From NCBI RefSeq assembly GCF_900116295.1, contig NZ_FPAF01000006.1:1-64000 (forward strand): a stretch of DNA of 64,000 nt, given 5' to 3'. Below, piece by piece: positions 34,717 through 47,577 of this stretch. Made by a program: the position numbers and the translations under genes. How positions within the stretch are numbered: the first letter of the stretch is position 1; every line of letters begins with the position of its first letter. The notes under the pieces are model-generated. The model was not told the DNA's origin, ran no database searches, and saw nothing but the letters and a program-made list of their open reading frames with translations. This DNA is from Bacillus sp. 103mf (GTDB lineage: Bacteria > Bacillota > Bacilli > Bacillales > Bacillaceae_G).

Positions 34717-35151
34717 CTAACAGTTAAAATATTCCTTTAAAAACACATAAAATGTTGACCAAGTTTCCTTTAACTCCCCACTTAAAAGCAGTTCATCTCC
34801 ACCTTCAAAATGAACCGAATAAACTCGATCAGTCACACTATCAAGCACTAGTACGGCATTTGCTAACATTTCACTTAAAACCAGATACTTTTTAGGAAAT
34901 CCATGCTCATTTCGAGCAATCATTGTATTTGATTGAATATTGTTCTCCTCATCTACAATATCTAACAGCTCGTAAGGAACGTGCTCTTCCCAAAAAGGTC
35001 CAGCATACCGAGAATAAAATTCACTAAATGTATCAGATACTTCTACACCTAAGCTAATTAAGGCCTCTTTCACTTTTTTCTTATCTTCACGTTTATAAAT
35101 GTCTTCTCCAAGAACTTGGTCTAATTTATCAGGCAACACATTCACTTTCAT
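34717..35151 (-). CDS. SMI1/KNR4 (SUKH) family protein
   Basis: A 144-residue acidic protein: KVKEALISLGVEVSDTFSEFYSRYAGPFW is the family N-terminal helix plus strand, then LLDIVDEENNIQ and KYLVLSEMLANAVLVLDSVTDRVYSVHF. SUKH proteins neutralise toxins of the polymorphic type. A near-ideal TAGGAGGGA ribosome site precedes the ATG. It lies 47 bp after the DUF3916-like gene, probably in one transcript. No toxin gene is adjacent. Confidence 0.8.
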   Translation of the reverse strand: MKVNVLPDKLDQVLGEDIYKREDKKKVKEALISLGVEVSDTFSEFYSRYAGPFWEEHVPYELLDIVDEENNIQSNTMIARNEHGFPKKYLVLSEMLANAVLVLDSVTDRVYSVHFEGGDELLLSGELKETWSTFYVFLKEYFNC

Positions 35152-35198
35152 TCCCTCCTAAAGCTTCCTCTCCTTTGGTTTTCCAACGATTCACAAAA

Positions 35199-35837
35199 TC
35201 ATTTTTTTAGTGTTCCCAACCAAACTTCCCCAACATTAACCTTATAAAGAACGTCATCTCCATCACTGAGCTTAATCTTCTGGATTTTATAAGCCTTATT
35301 TATTATTTCATTTACCTCGTCTTTTGTTCTAAACCCTGTTACTATATCTTCTTTTAGTTCCTTATCCCAATACATTTCGGTATCAATGTGAGCTTCCCAA
35401 TTAAACAAAGCTAATTTATCCTTTAATGATTCATATTTATGAAACGGAAATCTCTTTGTGGTAAGGTTTTTGTCAAAGGTATCATTATAAGTATTTATAC
35501 AATCCTTGTAAGAAACGACAATTTGAGAACTTATAAAGTCTGGTTCATATAACCAAATTTTCAGGTAAAAGTTTTCATCCTCCATTGTCATTTTTTCATA
35601 CCAGTTTAGATATACATCTATTATTTCATTTAATAATAAACGGTTATACCAATTAGGAGGATTTCTACGGACTAAAGAATAAAAGGGATGAATCCACAAC
35701 TTTGCATAATCTCTTTGATGCTCACGAATGTAACTCATATCTATGTCGATTACATTTTGCTTCCATCTTTCTATCTTTCTCTTATGTCGTTTCCACCCTC
35801 GTATTTTCTTCTTTTTAGAGTGATAAAACTCTTTCAT
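35199..35837 (-). CDS. DUF3916-like protein
   Basis: A 212-residue basic-then-acidic protein beginning KEFYHSKKKKIRGWKRHKRKIERW, with a WYNRLLLNEIIDVYLNWYEKM helix and a FYLKIWLYEPDFISSQIVVSY strand block. I believe this is DUF3916, a Bacillus family found near toxin-immunity genes. Its first ~24 codons and promoter are duplicated at 53.1 kb. It is followed by the SMI1 gene; the pair lies between long repeats C and D. Function unknown; immunity is inferred from context. Confidence 0.6.
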   Translation of the reverse strand: MKEFYHSKKKKIRGWKRHKRKIERWKQNVIDIDMSYIREHQRDYAKLWIHPFYSLVRRNPPNWYNRLLLNEIIDVYLNWYEKMTMEDENFYLKIWLYEPDFISSQIVVSYKDCINTYNDTFDKNLTTKRFPFHKYESLKDKLALFNWEAHIDTEMYWDKELKEDIVTGFRTKDEVNEIINKAYKIQKIKLSDGDDVLYKVNVGEVWLGTLKK

Positions 35838-35936
35838 TTACACACATCCCTTAACAATTGTAGAAACTCTTACGTATTTATTTTTGACAAACGCAAACTA
35901 TCATGAATCATACAATCCATGTAATTACTCAGCCCT

Positions 35937-36197
35937 ACATTTCATTTAGAAGTTTGGTAGGGGGTATGATTACAGTGAAAATAAACCCCTTATTACCTAT
36001 AGAAAGTTATGTTCATTTTTCAGCATATAAATTGCTGCCATGAAGATAAAAATGGACCTACACCTTGCTGCCTTTCTTTATTTTAAAACTTTGCGCGTGG
36101 CAGGAAAAGGCCATGACCGCTTCTATGCACGGCCAGATGCTCTTGTCCTCCCCAAAAAGAAAGAGTTTTTTATGTCGTTTTTTTAATTTGGATATAT
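35937..36197 (+). repeat. GTGGCAG repeat family, copy D (long form)
   Basis: Very similar to copy C (shared ATTTCATTTAGAAGTTTGG start and TTACCTATAGAAAGTTAT middle) and to copies E and F in the core. It is fused to the 3' end of the DUF6985-like gene, replacing that gene's C-terminal codons. Confidence 0.7.
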
Positions 36198-36675
36198 AAA
36201 TTAAAATTGCAATATCCTTATCCTGGTAACCTACCTCAGTTACTTTTTCATTTAATAGACGAAGCCCTAATCCATTTTCCATATCCCATGTACAATTAAA
36301 TGTGATTCCAATATCTTGACCTTCAAAAATACCCGCATATGAAACAACAATTCCATCTAAACTTATCATTTCTAGTATTTGATCAGTCGTTTCAACTAGT
36401 GGATAATTCTCATTTACTTCAATATCATAACCTAGTTCATATCGCTCTTGTTTGTAATATTCTAATATTGATTGCAATAAACTTGGTTGTAAGTCCTCCC
36501 AATTTTGCATTAATGATTGATATGCTGTATATTGATCTTCAACAAACTTGCCATCTTCTTCACCCTCTATCATCAAAGCTATCTCAGTTTCTTTTCCCTA
36601 AAAATGAATAGTGGTATCCTTAGTCCAAGCATAGTCATACTCAATTTCACCAAAAATCGGATCGTTTATAGCCAT
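36058..36675 (-). pseudogene. DUF6985-like immunity gene, nonsense and 3' replaced
   Basis: From ATG 36675 the frame reads AINDPIFGEIEYDYAWTKDT and hits TAG at 36598-36600 in place of residue 26. It then continues open for 180 codons with the family pattern (VEDQYTAYQSLMQNWEDLQ, then IGITFNCTWDMENGLGLRLL). After VTEVGYQDKDIAI the frame runs into repeat copy D and adds about 50 unrelated residues. I assign DUF6985 from the pattern. A restart at ATG 36576 is possible but lacks a ribosome site. Confidence 0.6.
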
Positions 36676-36732
36676 TTTAAAATCTCCTTTTTTGTTTATT
36701 AGCAAATACTTTTAAATAAAAAATCTCTTTTT

Positions 36733-37180
36733 CTATTCTTTTTCATCCATCTTTTGCTTTAAATATTCAGCAATTTTTGTTTGTCCTCTTTCAATGGCAA
36801 ATACATAAACATCCATATCCTTCATACTGCCGTCAGAGTATTTTATAGATATATCTATATTATTCTCAACTAACAATCTCAAAATGGCCACCATATATTG
36901 TAGCAAACAGAGGATTTCTATCTGGTTCACTAGTATCAATCTCAACATTTTGGTTAATGAGATATTCTGCAATATCTAAATGTCCTTTTGTAGCCGCTCT
37001 TTCAAGGGCATTTGTAGAAAAAGTTCCACCCTGTGCATGAATATCTATCCCAGCATTAATAAGATATTCTATTATTTTTAAATGCCCATGAGCCGCTGTT
37101 ACATGTAACCATGTAACAAAGGGTGTCATCCATGTTAACATTTCTGGGTCTTTCTCAAGTAAATCTCTTATAGAGTGAAA
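36733..37180 (-). pseudogene. Ankyrin-repeat immunity-type gene, broken
   Basis: Two overlapping frames together encode ankyrin repeats: TWLHVTAAHGHLKIIEYLINAGIDIHAQGG, ALERAATKGHLDIAEYLI, DRNPLFATIYGGHFEIV and, after a frameshift near 36880, LLVENNIDISIKYSDGSMKDM and FAIERGQTKIAEYLKQKM. It is a paralogue of the genes at 61478 and 62248, down to the DMxxxxFAIERGQTxIAEYLK end. Its start is missing, replaced by the TnpC-like gene at 37191. Confidence 0.75.
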
Positions 37181-37199
37181 AGAAAGAAAGGTGTTTTTC

Positions 37200-37553
37200 A
37201 TGACTAATTACGATCGTATAGAGCATTTAAAACAGATTCATAAAGAAAGAAAAGCAAATACCTTTCAAAAAGTCGATAAAGCGATAAAAAGCATAAACTT
37301 TAATAGTGTAGCAAATGAATCGGGAGTAAGCAAAGCAACGCTTTACAACGATCATGAAATCAGAGAACGTATTAACTCCTTACGGCAACAGCAAACCCAA
37401 GCCCCCACTCAAAAACAAATTAAACGTGAGATGATTGAGAACAACAAAGATGCAATTATCGCTTCTTTGAAAAGAAAAATTAAAAAGCTAGAAGAAGATA
37501 ATAAGGAGTTACGAAAGCAGTTAAAATGCGCTTATGCAGAAGTATATAAGTGA
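37200..37553 (+). CDS. Tn554 TnpC-like (DUF6262) protein
   Basis: About 117 residues: TNYDRIEHLKQIHKERKANTF, a helix-turn-helix (SVANESGVSKATLYN) and a coiled coil (IASLKRKIKKLEEDNKELRKQL). This is the layout of transposon Tn554 protein C. I use ATG 37200, since GAAAGGTG lies just upstream. The recombinases TnpA and TnpB that it normally assists are absent, so it is a stranded transposon end. Both flanking genes (ankyrin and the 37.6 kb pseudogene) are cut at its borders. Confidence 0.7.
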   Translation: MTNYDRIEHLKQIHKERKANTFQKVDKAIKSINFNSVANESGVSKATLYNDHEIRERINSLRQQQTQAPTQKQIKREMIENNKDAIIASLKRKIKKLEEDNKELRKQLKCAYAEVYK

Positions 37554-37556
37554 ACG

Positions 37557-37935
37557 GAAAACTGGTGTTTCTCGACTTGTAACTCGAACCTTATTTACAG
37601 TCGAAAGAGCAAAACCAAAATCCTTTGCAAGAGTACTCTTTACTTGTTTTGCATTTCCTTCAAGTTTATTAGTTGTAAATTCAGAAACATGAAGAACATT
37701 TTCTTTGATTATATCTTGTATAGCTGGTTCCACACACGTTCTATAGATGAATGATCCGATGACAATCATAATTAGAAAAGCAAATGGAGATTTTTCTTTT
37801 ATTTTTGCTGAAGTATCTAAAACTATACTAGCCCAATTGTTTAAAGTCTCAATAATTTTGTTGGGATTAGTTTGTTCTTGTAATGCTATAACTTCTTATT
37901 CAATTTCTGTTTGTACGTAAGTGACATTATGAAAT
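37557..37935 (-). pseudogene. Hypothetical protein relic with SH3-like end
   Basis: A minus-strand frame (with one TAA near 37900) reads VIALQEQTNPNKIIETLNNWASIVL, then a hydrophobic segment (FAFLIMIVIGSFIY), KENVLHVSEFTTNKLE and a final VNKVRVTSRETPVFRS that looks like the start of an SH3-type domain. Both ends are cut, on the right by an IS6 fragment and on the left by the TnpC gene. Function unknown. Confidence 0.45.
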
Positions 37936-38330
37936 GATTTCCATCCTAGCATAGAACGAACACGTTTCTTGATAAAACGATGATCTTATTCCACGATATT
38001 GTTTAAATATTTCTTTTGTCTGAGTTGCATGCCTGATGACATGTTTTTTTCCTTCCTCAATTCTTCAACTGCTATAGGATAAGCCGGATTTTTATCCACT
38101 GTTATGACACGCGGCTTAGAAACATGAAAAGACCGCAAAGCTTTCTTGAAAAAGCGCTTTGCAGCCCTGTGGTCTCTTGTTTGGCTTGGATAAAAGTCAA
38201 TCGTATTTCCTTTAGAATCGACAACTCGGTACAGATACATCCATTGACCTTTAACTTTTATATACGTTTCATCAACTCTCCAGAAGTCATTTGCTTGCTT
38301 GAGGTGACATTGTATCCATATTTCACCTTC
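37936..38330 (-). pseudogene. IS6 family (IS240-like) transposase fragment
   Basis: The minus strand reads HLKQANDFWRVDETYIKVKGQWMYLYRVVDSKG..., PRVITVDKN and KYLNNIVE, giving the DDE residues. After the catalytic Glu, the expected CAA (Gln of EQDHR) is TAA, a nonsense mutation, and the frame then continues DHRFIKKRVRSMLGWKSF. The N-terminal HTH is deleted. It joins the galM relic on the right. Confidence 0.75.
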
Positions 38331-38338
38331 CCCTTACT

Positions 38339-38760
38339 TTAAACAATACCGAAACTATATTTGGTTACAGAGCGATATTCCTCATCTTTGTTTAAAACGC
38401 AAGAAGGAAAGTTGGGATGATGAATGGAATCTGGTAATCCTTGTGTTTCTAGACACAAGCCAAGGTATTTTTGTGATTGTACCCCGCGCATGGAAAAGTT
38501 ATCATCCAATTGGTTGCCGGTATACAATACTACCGCATCTTGATTTGTTTCTATCGTTAGCTTTCTCCCGCTTTCTTCATCCCATAAAACAATTTCTTCA
38601 TCATAGTTGGTATTCAGGAGGAAAGGATGGTCATACCCTTTACTGGCTAATATATTTTGAGGATTGTTGGAAACAACACCATCGCCTATTCTCCTTCATT
38701 CCCGGAAATCAAAAGATGTGTGATTAGTTAAATTCAGCAATGTCTTTCAATCAGATTTTC
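38339..38760 (-). pseudogene. galM: galM (aldose 1-epimerase) relic
   Basis: The frame reads NLTNHT, then jumps to SFDFRE with a TGA, then IGDGVVSNNPQN, SKGYDHPFLLN, TIETNQDAVVLYTGNQLDD and LCLETQGLPDSIHHPNFPSCVL. These are galactose mutarotase motifs, including the catalytic NLTNH and the ETQ glutamate. A large internal deletion and a stop codon make it inactive. A complete galM lies at 48931, so this is a second, decayed copy at the distal end of the locus. Confidence 0.75.
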
Positions 38761-38864
38761 CATAATAGGAGGCCAGGAATTCATTAAGCGGCTTTCCATC
38801 GATCATTATACTCTCAAGTGTAGCATCATCATCAAGTACTAACGCAGCATTAGGACCATCACCC

Positions 38865-41384
38865 TTATCCCCATACCTTTATTTCTGAAATAGCTATACA
38901 AGTACCTTGTGCTGCTTTCATCACAGCTCTAATCTGCGATGTGGCAATCGGTGCAAAATGAAGGGTTAACTCTTTTTTCATATTAACATCCGACTGAGTT
39001 CCCTCGATTACTTTCCACTCTTTCCCATCCCAATATTCGAGGTGCAAAGAAGCAGGTGGTCTCGTACCTCCTAAATCATCATAAAAATGAAAATCTAATT
39101 GGGAGACAGTATTCTCATGACCAAAATCTATTGCCACCCAATCTTCTGGTCTCCAACTGTTTGGATCCCAGTTGGTCCATCGAACAGATGAAATATCTCC
39201 GTCATTCACATTCGCTGCTTTATCATTTCTTCCGGTAAAAGAAGCGCTCGCTTTAGGATACTCCTGTCCCGATCCTGGCGGATTTAACGCTATATTTTGC
39301 AATACTGTTCTTTCCACACTTTCAGCTTTGACGACTTTCCAAACCTGGTTGCTGCCTGCATTCGGTTGCCATACACCGACAGGTGCATCTTCTTCCTTAG
39401 ATCCACCCCCTACGTCTAGTAATTTTCCACTCTGTACATTAATGAGCGTGTACTCTTGATTTCCGTATGTTGATAACATCCATTTTTGATTAGCGGCGCT
39501 TTCATCAGCCTTTTGTTCAACTGCAGACCCATTTTCAACACCGAGTACGTTCCCACTCGCAGTGTCGACAATTTTGTAATATTCCTTCGTGCTATATCCA
39601 TTTGTCACTTTCTGAATGCTCCACTGTTGGCTCTCTTTATCACGATCATAGGTTTTTTGAACAATCGATTTACCGTCCTGTCCCTTATCAAGCACTTTTC
39701 CACTATTCACACTGGAAATTGTGTATTTATCCTGCGTATTCAAAAAGATATTGTCTTTATTCACTCCACTCACATCTGATATCACAAATGTTGTAACGGA
39801 TTGGGGTTGAACAACAGTCGATAACGTTTTATCGAAAATCTTGATTTCCTCTTTTTTCTGTAAATTGTCTACAGCTGATGTCACATAAGGTGTGGCTGCT
39901 GATGTTTCTTTTACAGACTCGAACCCAGACAAGTCAACGTTGATCGATTTTTCTTCTGACGATGAGTTTGTATAGACTACAACAACCGAATTATTCTTGC
40001 TATCAATAGCCGCCAAGGTATTCTTGTTATTAGAATTAATCACCTGGTCACCAGGTCGTATAAACTTACTGTAGTTACCCATTGTATAATACTTTTTGTT
40101 TTTATTTATCTTCACATTACTAGGATCTTTCGGCTCAAAATCCACTTGTATAAGTCCCCAGTTACTATTTTCATGTTGAGGATCCATATTCACTTCATCT
40201 TCAATCGCTTGCCAAACAACCCATGCTTTCGGTTCCAGTTGCTGAATATCATCTTGAATTTTCTCTGATAAAACAAGTCCTGGTCTGATATCTTCAAAAT
40301 TTTGCCCATCACCGCCATGACCAAGATCATTCTCAGACATCCATAATGGTTTCCCCGTACCTTTAGCAATATCTCTCACCGCAGTTCGGTTAGCGGTATT
40401 GTAAGTATGTACATTTAATCGCCCAATGTTGTTGCGAGTAACACTGTCATACTGATCCCAATCGTTTCTAAAATGCGATGGACTGGTCTCGTCCATAGCT
40501 GACACAGAAGTACTCAATCTTTTTTCATCCAATTGTTTCTTTACTTCATTGATGATTTTGGTTTGTGATGCAGGAGACCAGTTTGATCCTTCTTGTCCAT
40601 TTGTCGATTTCCAAAAACCTGTATTTGGTTCATTTATTGGTGAAAGCGTTTTAAATTTAATGTTCATATCTTCCTGTAAATGTCCAACTACTGTTGTTAA
40701 GTAATTTGCAAAATTTTCATATTGATCAGACTTTAGATTGTCATCCCATGGATTCAAATTTCCGGATACATATCCGCTCTGAGTCATAAAATATGGAGCT
40801 GAGTTTGAAAATGCTTCAAAAGTATCTGCCCCTCTTACTTTGGCTGCCTGCAACCACCATCGCTGGTTGGCATCTGCACTCCAATCCCAATGCTCGGGAT
40901 TTTCAGGATTCCACCAATTCTTCTGCTCAGTCCAATTCTCAGTACTCCCATTTGGTGGCCCATATTCAGCAGGTCTATTCCAATAACCTGGGACCGCTCC
41001 TCCTTTACGCATATATGGAGTCGTTTCAGGAGAGTTACCCCCGCCTATATTATAACGGGCGATATTGAAATTAAGCCCATTCTCACTATATAGAGCATCT
41101 GCCAGCTCATTTTTCATGTTATCCGGCCACCCGCCCGTAATATTGGCAAACCACACCAGAGCTGTTCCCCATCCATCAAAGGGCGCCTGTTGGTAGCTTG
41201 GGTCTAGTTTAATTTGCTCCTGGGTAATATTCACTTTATTAACAGTTTCAGCATTTACGAAGCTCTTTGATGTTGTCGGTGCAAGCAGGCCGAACACAAA
41301 CCCGGTGACCAAACTACAGGTTATAAGTTTTTTGTCAACTTTCTTTAACTTCCTTAACAACATTGAGTGCTTCCTCCTTTTCAT
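38865..41384 (-). CDS. Secreted GH30 endo-beta-1,6-galactanase-like enzyme with ricin-B and F5/8 C modules
   Basis: An 839-residue exported glycosidase. The signal peptide ends near residue 45 (SFVNA). The catalytic domain (about 50-540) has FDGWGTALVWFANITGGW at its start, the acid/base Glu in LSPINEPN and the likely nucleophile Glu in LWMSENDLGHGG, as in GH30 galactanases. A ricin-type lectin domain (about 545-690, QxW-like SQQWSIQ, NQKWMLS and NQVWKV repeats) and an F5/8 type C (CBM32) module (about 700-839) follow. It would cut beta-1,6-galactan side chains of arabinogalactan. The stop at 38865 may come from a frameshift, because the next frame continues DKGDGPNAALVLDDDATLESI into the galM relic. 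Confidence 0.85.
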   Translation of the reverse strand: MKRRKHSMLLRKLKKVDKKLITCSLVTGFVFGLLAPTTSKSFVNAETVNKVNITQEQIKLDPSYQQAPFDGWGTALVWFANITGGWPDNMKNELADALYSENGLNFNIARYNIGGGNSPETTPYMRKGGAVPGYWNRPAEYGPPNGSTENWTEQKNWWNPENPEHWDWSADANQRWWLQAAKVRGADTFEAFSNSAPYFMTQSGYVSGNLNPWDDNLKSDQYENFANYLTTVVGHLQEDMNIKFKTLSPINEPNTGFWKSTNGQEGSNWSPASQTKIINEVKKQLDEKRLSTSVSAMDETSPSHFRNDWDQYDSVTRNNIGRLNVHTYNTANRTAVRDIAKGTGKPLWMSENDLGHGGDGQNFEDIRPGLVLSEKIQDDIQQLEPKAWVVWQAIEDEVNMDPQHENSNWGLIQVDFEPKDPSNVKINKNKKYYTMGNYSKFIRPGDQVINSNNKNTLAAIDSKNNSVVVVYTNSSSEEKSINVDLSGFESVKETSAATPYVTSAVDNLQKKEEIKIFDKTLSTVVQPQSVTTFVISDVSGVNKDNIFLNTQDKYTISSVNSGKVLDKGQDGKSIVQKTYDRDKESQQWSIQKVTNGYSTKEYYKIVDTASGNVLGVENGSAVEQKADESAANQKWMLSTYGNQEYTLINVQSGKLLDVGGGSKEEDAPVGVWQPNAGSNQVWKVVKAESVERTVLQNIALNPPGSGQEYPKASASFTGRNDKAANVNDGDISSVRWTNWDPNSWRPEDWVAIDFGHENTVSQLDFHFYDDLGGTRPPASLHLEYWDGKEWKVIEGTQSDVNMKKELTLHFAPIATSQIRAVMKAAQGTCIAISEIKVWG

Positions 41385-41504
41385 TTAGTTTTTAAATATG
41401 TTTTATAAGCGAATCTCTGTCGTTTTTTAGTTACACCCTAATCCCCCTCTCTTAATCTCTCAGGACTTTAAGAGATAACGATTAAAATCTTGTAAATAAA
41501 GAGA

Positions 41505-41612
41505 CTACTTTTTTAGCACCTTAAGAATTTGGTTGCACTTCGTACACATGATTAAAGTAGGACCTCCCAGTTGTTTTACTGATTGTAATTGAGCATGTTC
41601 ACATTTTTCCAT
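41505..41612 (-). CDS. 35-aa zinc-ribbon-like peptide
   Basis: A short frame too small for most gene finders: MEKCEHAQLQ at the start, then PTLIMCTKCNQILKVLKK at the end. Cys4, His6 and the CTKC pair could bind one zinc ion. A good AAGAGGTG ribosome site lies 11 nt before the ATG. It sits between lacZ and the galactanase gene in the same direction, so it is likely cotranscribed. Similar tiny CxxC proteins exist in the B. cereus group, but no function is known to me. Confidence 0.55.
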   Translation of the reverse strand: MEKCEHAQLQSVKQLGGPTLIMCTKCNQILKVLKK

Positions 41613-41721
41613 GTTTTGTTTTACACCTCTTTTTGTAAAAGAGGAAACTCAAGGCTTTTATTACATCTCAAAATTATAATAAAATCTCTTAGAATTTCCC
41701 CTTAAATGTCCTATTCTTAAT

Positions 41722-44898
<3,177 letters not shown>

Positions 44899-45068
44899 TC
44901 AATTTTAAAAATAGTCATAATCACTCTTACTCTATATCAAGAATATCAACCAGCATGAAAATATTTATTTATATAACTTCAACGTTATTTAACGTTTTTT
45001 CGAAAGAAGTCTCTCTCTTCAATAACTAGAAATTTCACCTCCTCTAATACAGTTCTTTTTCGAATATT

Positions 45069-46055
45069 TTAATACCCTTCTGGATGGCTTTGATGCCATT
45101 TCCATGCTGTAGCGATAATATCCTTAATAGAAGTATATTTTGGTTCCCAACCAAGAATTTCCTTGGCTTTCACACTTGATGCAATTAACACATCTGGATC
45201 ACCTGGGCGACGCGGACCGATTTTTGCTGGAATTGGATGTCCTGTGACTTCACGAGCAGCTTTAAGTATTTCTTTATTTGAATAGCCTTCTGCTGAACCA
45301 AGATTAAATACGTCCGATTTTCCGCCAGCTTTTAAATATTCTAGCGCTTTGATATGCGCATCGATTAAATCTACTACATGAATATAGTCACGGATGTTCG
45401 TTCCATCCGGCGTGTTATAATCGTCCCCATAAATCATGAGCTGATCACGCTGACCAAGTGCTACCTGTAAAATAATCGGAATTAAATGTGTTTCATGAGT
45501 ATGGGCTTCTCCAATTGAGCCATCTTCTTTTGCACCTGCAACATTAAAGTAACGAAGCGCCACATAATTCATGTCGCTTGCCTCACTTTGCCATTTCATC
45601 ATTTGTTCCATCATCAACTTACTTTGACCGTATGGGTTGATTGGATTTGTTGGAGTTGTTTCCTTAATTGGCACCTCTTCTGGAATTCCAAACGTTGCAG
45701 CAGTTGAAGAAAAGACAATGTATTTCACGCCGAATTCTCTCATGACTTCTAAGGTAATTTGCGCGCCGTAAACGTTGTTATTGAAATATTTCAATGGCTC
45801 TTCCATTGATTCACCAACAAGTGAAAATGCGGCAAAATGTATCACACCTTCAATATTCTTTTCTTGAGAGAAGACTTCACACATGAATTTCTTATCACGT
45901 ATATCTCCCTTGTAAAAACGCGCTTTTTCATGCAACGATTCGATATGACCGGTCAATAGATTATCGATTACCGCTACATCATAGCCATTTGTGATTAATT
46001 GATTGACGGCATGTGAACCGATATAGCCTGCACCACCTAAAACTAAAACTGTCAT
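45069..46055 (-). CDS. galE: UDP-glucose 4-epimerase
   Basis: A 328-residue short-chain dehydrogenase/reductase: NAD-binding GGAGYIGSH at residues 7-15, the catalytic Ser-Ala-Ala region FSSTAATFG and the YxxxK pair in [13 protein letters not shown]. The C-terminal RYFNVAGA and ARRPGDPD-like [12 protein letters not shown] blocks are typical of GalE. It interconverts UDP-galactose and UDP-glucose in the Leloir pathway. The ATG overlaps the galT stop by 4 bp. Confidence 0.95.
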   Translation of the reverse strand: MTVLVLGGAGYIGSHAVNQLITNGYDVAVIDNLLTGHIESLHEKARFYKGDIRDKKFMCEVFSQEKNIEGVIHFAAFSLVGESMEEPLKYFNNNVYGAQITLEVMREFGVKYIVFSSTAATFGIPEEVPIKETTPTNPINPYGQSKLMMEQMMKWQSEASDMNYVALRYFNVAGAKEDGSIGEAHTHETHLIPIILQVALGQRDQLMIYGDDYNTPDGTNIRDYIHVVDLIDAHIKALEYLKAGGKSDVFNLGSAEGYSNKEILKAAREVTGHPIPAKIGPRRPGDPDVLIASSVKAKEILGWEPKYTSIKDIIATAWKWHQSHPEGY

Positions 46056-47560
46056 CTCGTCATCACCTCTCGATTTGTGTTTTGTAATTCTTTGATAAAG
46101 CGATCAAACCCTGCTCTACCATCTTTATTCATCTTATAGACACCAGCATCTTCTAAGACGCGTTCAAATGTTTTTGCAACTTCAGTTTGAAGAAAGCTTT
46201 GGATAGTCTCTTCCGTATAGCCACCCTGGGCTTTTAATTCATCTGCCCATTTTTGATGGATTTCAGGAACATTGGCTTCCTTATCTAACAAGTACAGCTC
46301 AACTTCATGAAGCTCCTCAATCAAACGTGGAGGGAGAACCGCAAGGCCCATGACTTCAATCAGCCCGATATTTTCTTTCTTAATATGCTGTACATCTGGG
46401 TGTGGATGAAAAATTCCATCAGGGTATTCTTCACTCACATTATTATCACGCAGTACAAGATCAATTTCATACTTTTCTTCGCGGCGCCGCACAATTGGTG
46501 TAATCGTATGATGTTCTGTGCCATCTTTTGACTCTGCACGAATTTGTAAGAATTCATCTGAATAGTTCTTCCAACTTTCATGGATGTAGATGCTGGCATT
46601 AATTAGTTCTTCTTTGTTTAAAGAAGAGAGGCGAATCACACTCATTGGCCAGTCGACAATACCGCAAGAAATATTTGGGTATTCAGGTAGTTCAAATGTT
46701 TGAAGAACTTTAGCCTTTGCCATTGGAAAACTATAGCGTCCAGCCTGATAGTGATCATGACTTAAGATAGATCCTCCTACAATAGGTAAATCCGCATTTG
46801 AACCAATGAAATAGTGTGGCATGATTTCTACAAAACTGAATAAACGAGAGAATGCCTCACGAGAAATTTTCATTGGCCGATGCTTCTTAGATAATACGAT
46901 GGAGTGTTCATTAAAGTATGCATATGGTGAATATTGAAAACCCCATTCCTCTCCATCTAGCTTGATGTTAATGATTCGGTGATTGCTTCTGCCTGGGTGG
47001 TTCAAGCGACCGAAATACCCTTCATTTTCAATACAAAGTAAACATTTTGGATAATTGCCCTTCGGTGTATTTCTAGCCGCTAAGATCTCTTTTGGATCTT
47101 TCTCTGGTTTGGACAAATTAATAGTAATCTCAAGTTCACCATATTTTGATTCTGCTAAATAATGAATATTTTTTGCAATTGCACGGGTCTTTATATAATC
47201 ATTGCGTTTACTTAGCTCAAAGAAGTAATCCGTTGCTTGTTCAGGACTTTTGCGATATGCCTCCTGAAAATTTGCATTGACCTTGGATGGAAGCGGTGTA
47301 ATCACATTCATTAAAAGCGCTTCGAACATATCACGATTGGCTTGGTTTTTAGAGATAATAAGATTTTCCGTCGCTTTATCTATAAGCGTATCTAACAGCA
47401 CATGTGGGTCCGTTTCAACTACACTAGTAATCTCTCCCATTTCCGATTCGCCAATCAAACGTAATAGTTGATTGTGCATATAAATTCGGTCATTTTCCTC
47501 AATGGCTCCATTCTCAATTGCAAGTGTAGTAAAATCATAAATTGCTTGCCATGTGTTCAT
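46052..47560 (-). CDS. galT: Galactose-1-phosphate uridylyltransferase, class II
   Basis: About 502 residues, the size of the Gram-positive (class II) GalT. Recognisable blocks are [44 protein letters not shown] and [23 protein letters not shown] prefer ATG 47560 (MNTWQAI), which follows GAGGTGG by 6 nt, over the first ATG at 47581. It transfers UMP from UDP-glucose to galactose-1-phosphate. It lies between galK and galE, tightly packed with both. Confidence 0.93.
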   Translation of the reverse strand: MNTWQAIYDFTTLAIENGAIEENDRIYMHNQLLRLIGESEMGEITSVVETDPHVLLDTLIDKATENLIISKNQANRDMFEALLMNVITPLPSKVNANFQEAYRKSPEQATDYFFELSKRNDYIKTRAIAKNIHYLAESKYGELEITINLSKPEKDPKEILAARNTPKGNYPKCLLCIENEGYFGRLNHPGRSNHRIINIKLDGEEWGFQYSPYAYFNEHSIVLSKKHRPMKISREAFSRLFSFVEIMPHYFIGSNADLPIVGGSILSHDHYQAGRYSFPMAKAKVLQTFELPEYPNISCGIVDWPMSVIRLSSLNKEELINASIYIHESWKNYSDEFLQIRAESKDGTEHHTITPIVRRREEKYEIDLVLRDNNVSEEYPDGIFHPHPDVQHIKKENIGLIEVMGLAVLPPRLIEELHEVELYLLDKEANVPEIHQKWADELKAQGGYTEETIQSFLQTEVAKTFERVLEDAGVYKMNKDGRAGFDRFIKELQNTNREVMTR

Positions 47561-47577
47561 CGTTTCCACCTCACTCA

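Noticed and set aside
36866-37201. Intact 111-codon ankyrin gene
   Set aside because: Its first codons come from the TnpC junction and its last from a frameshift; alignment with the two paralogues shows a broken gene.
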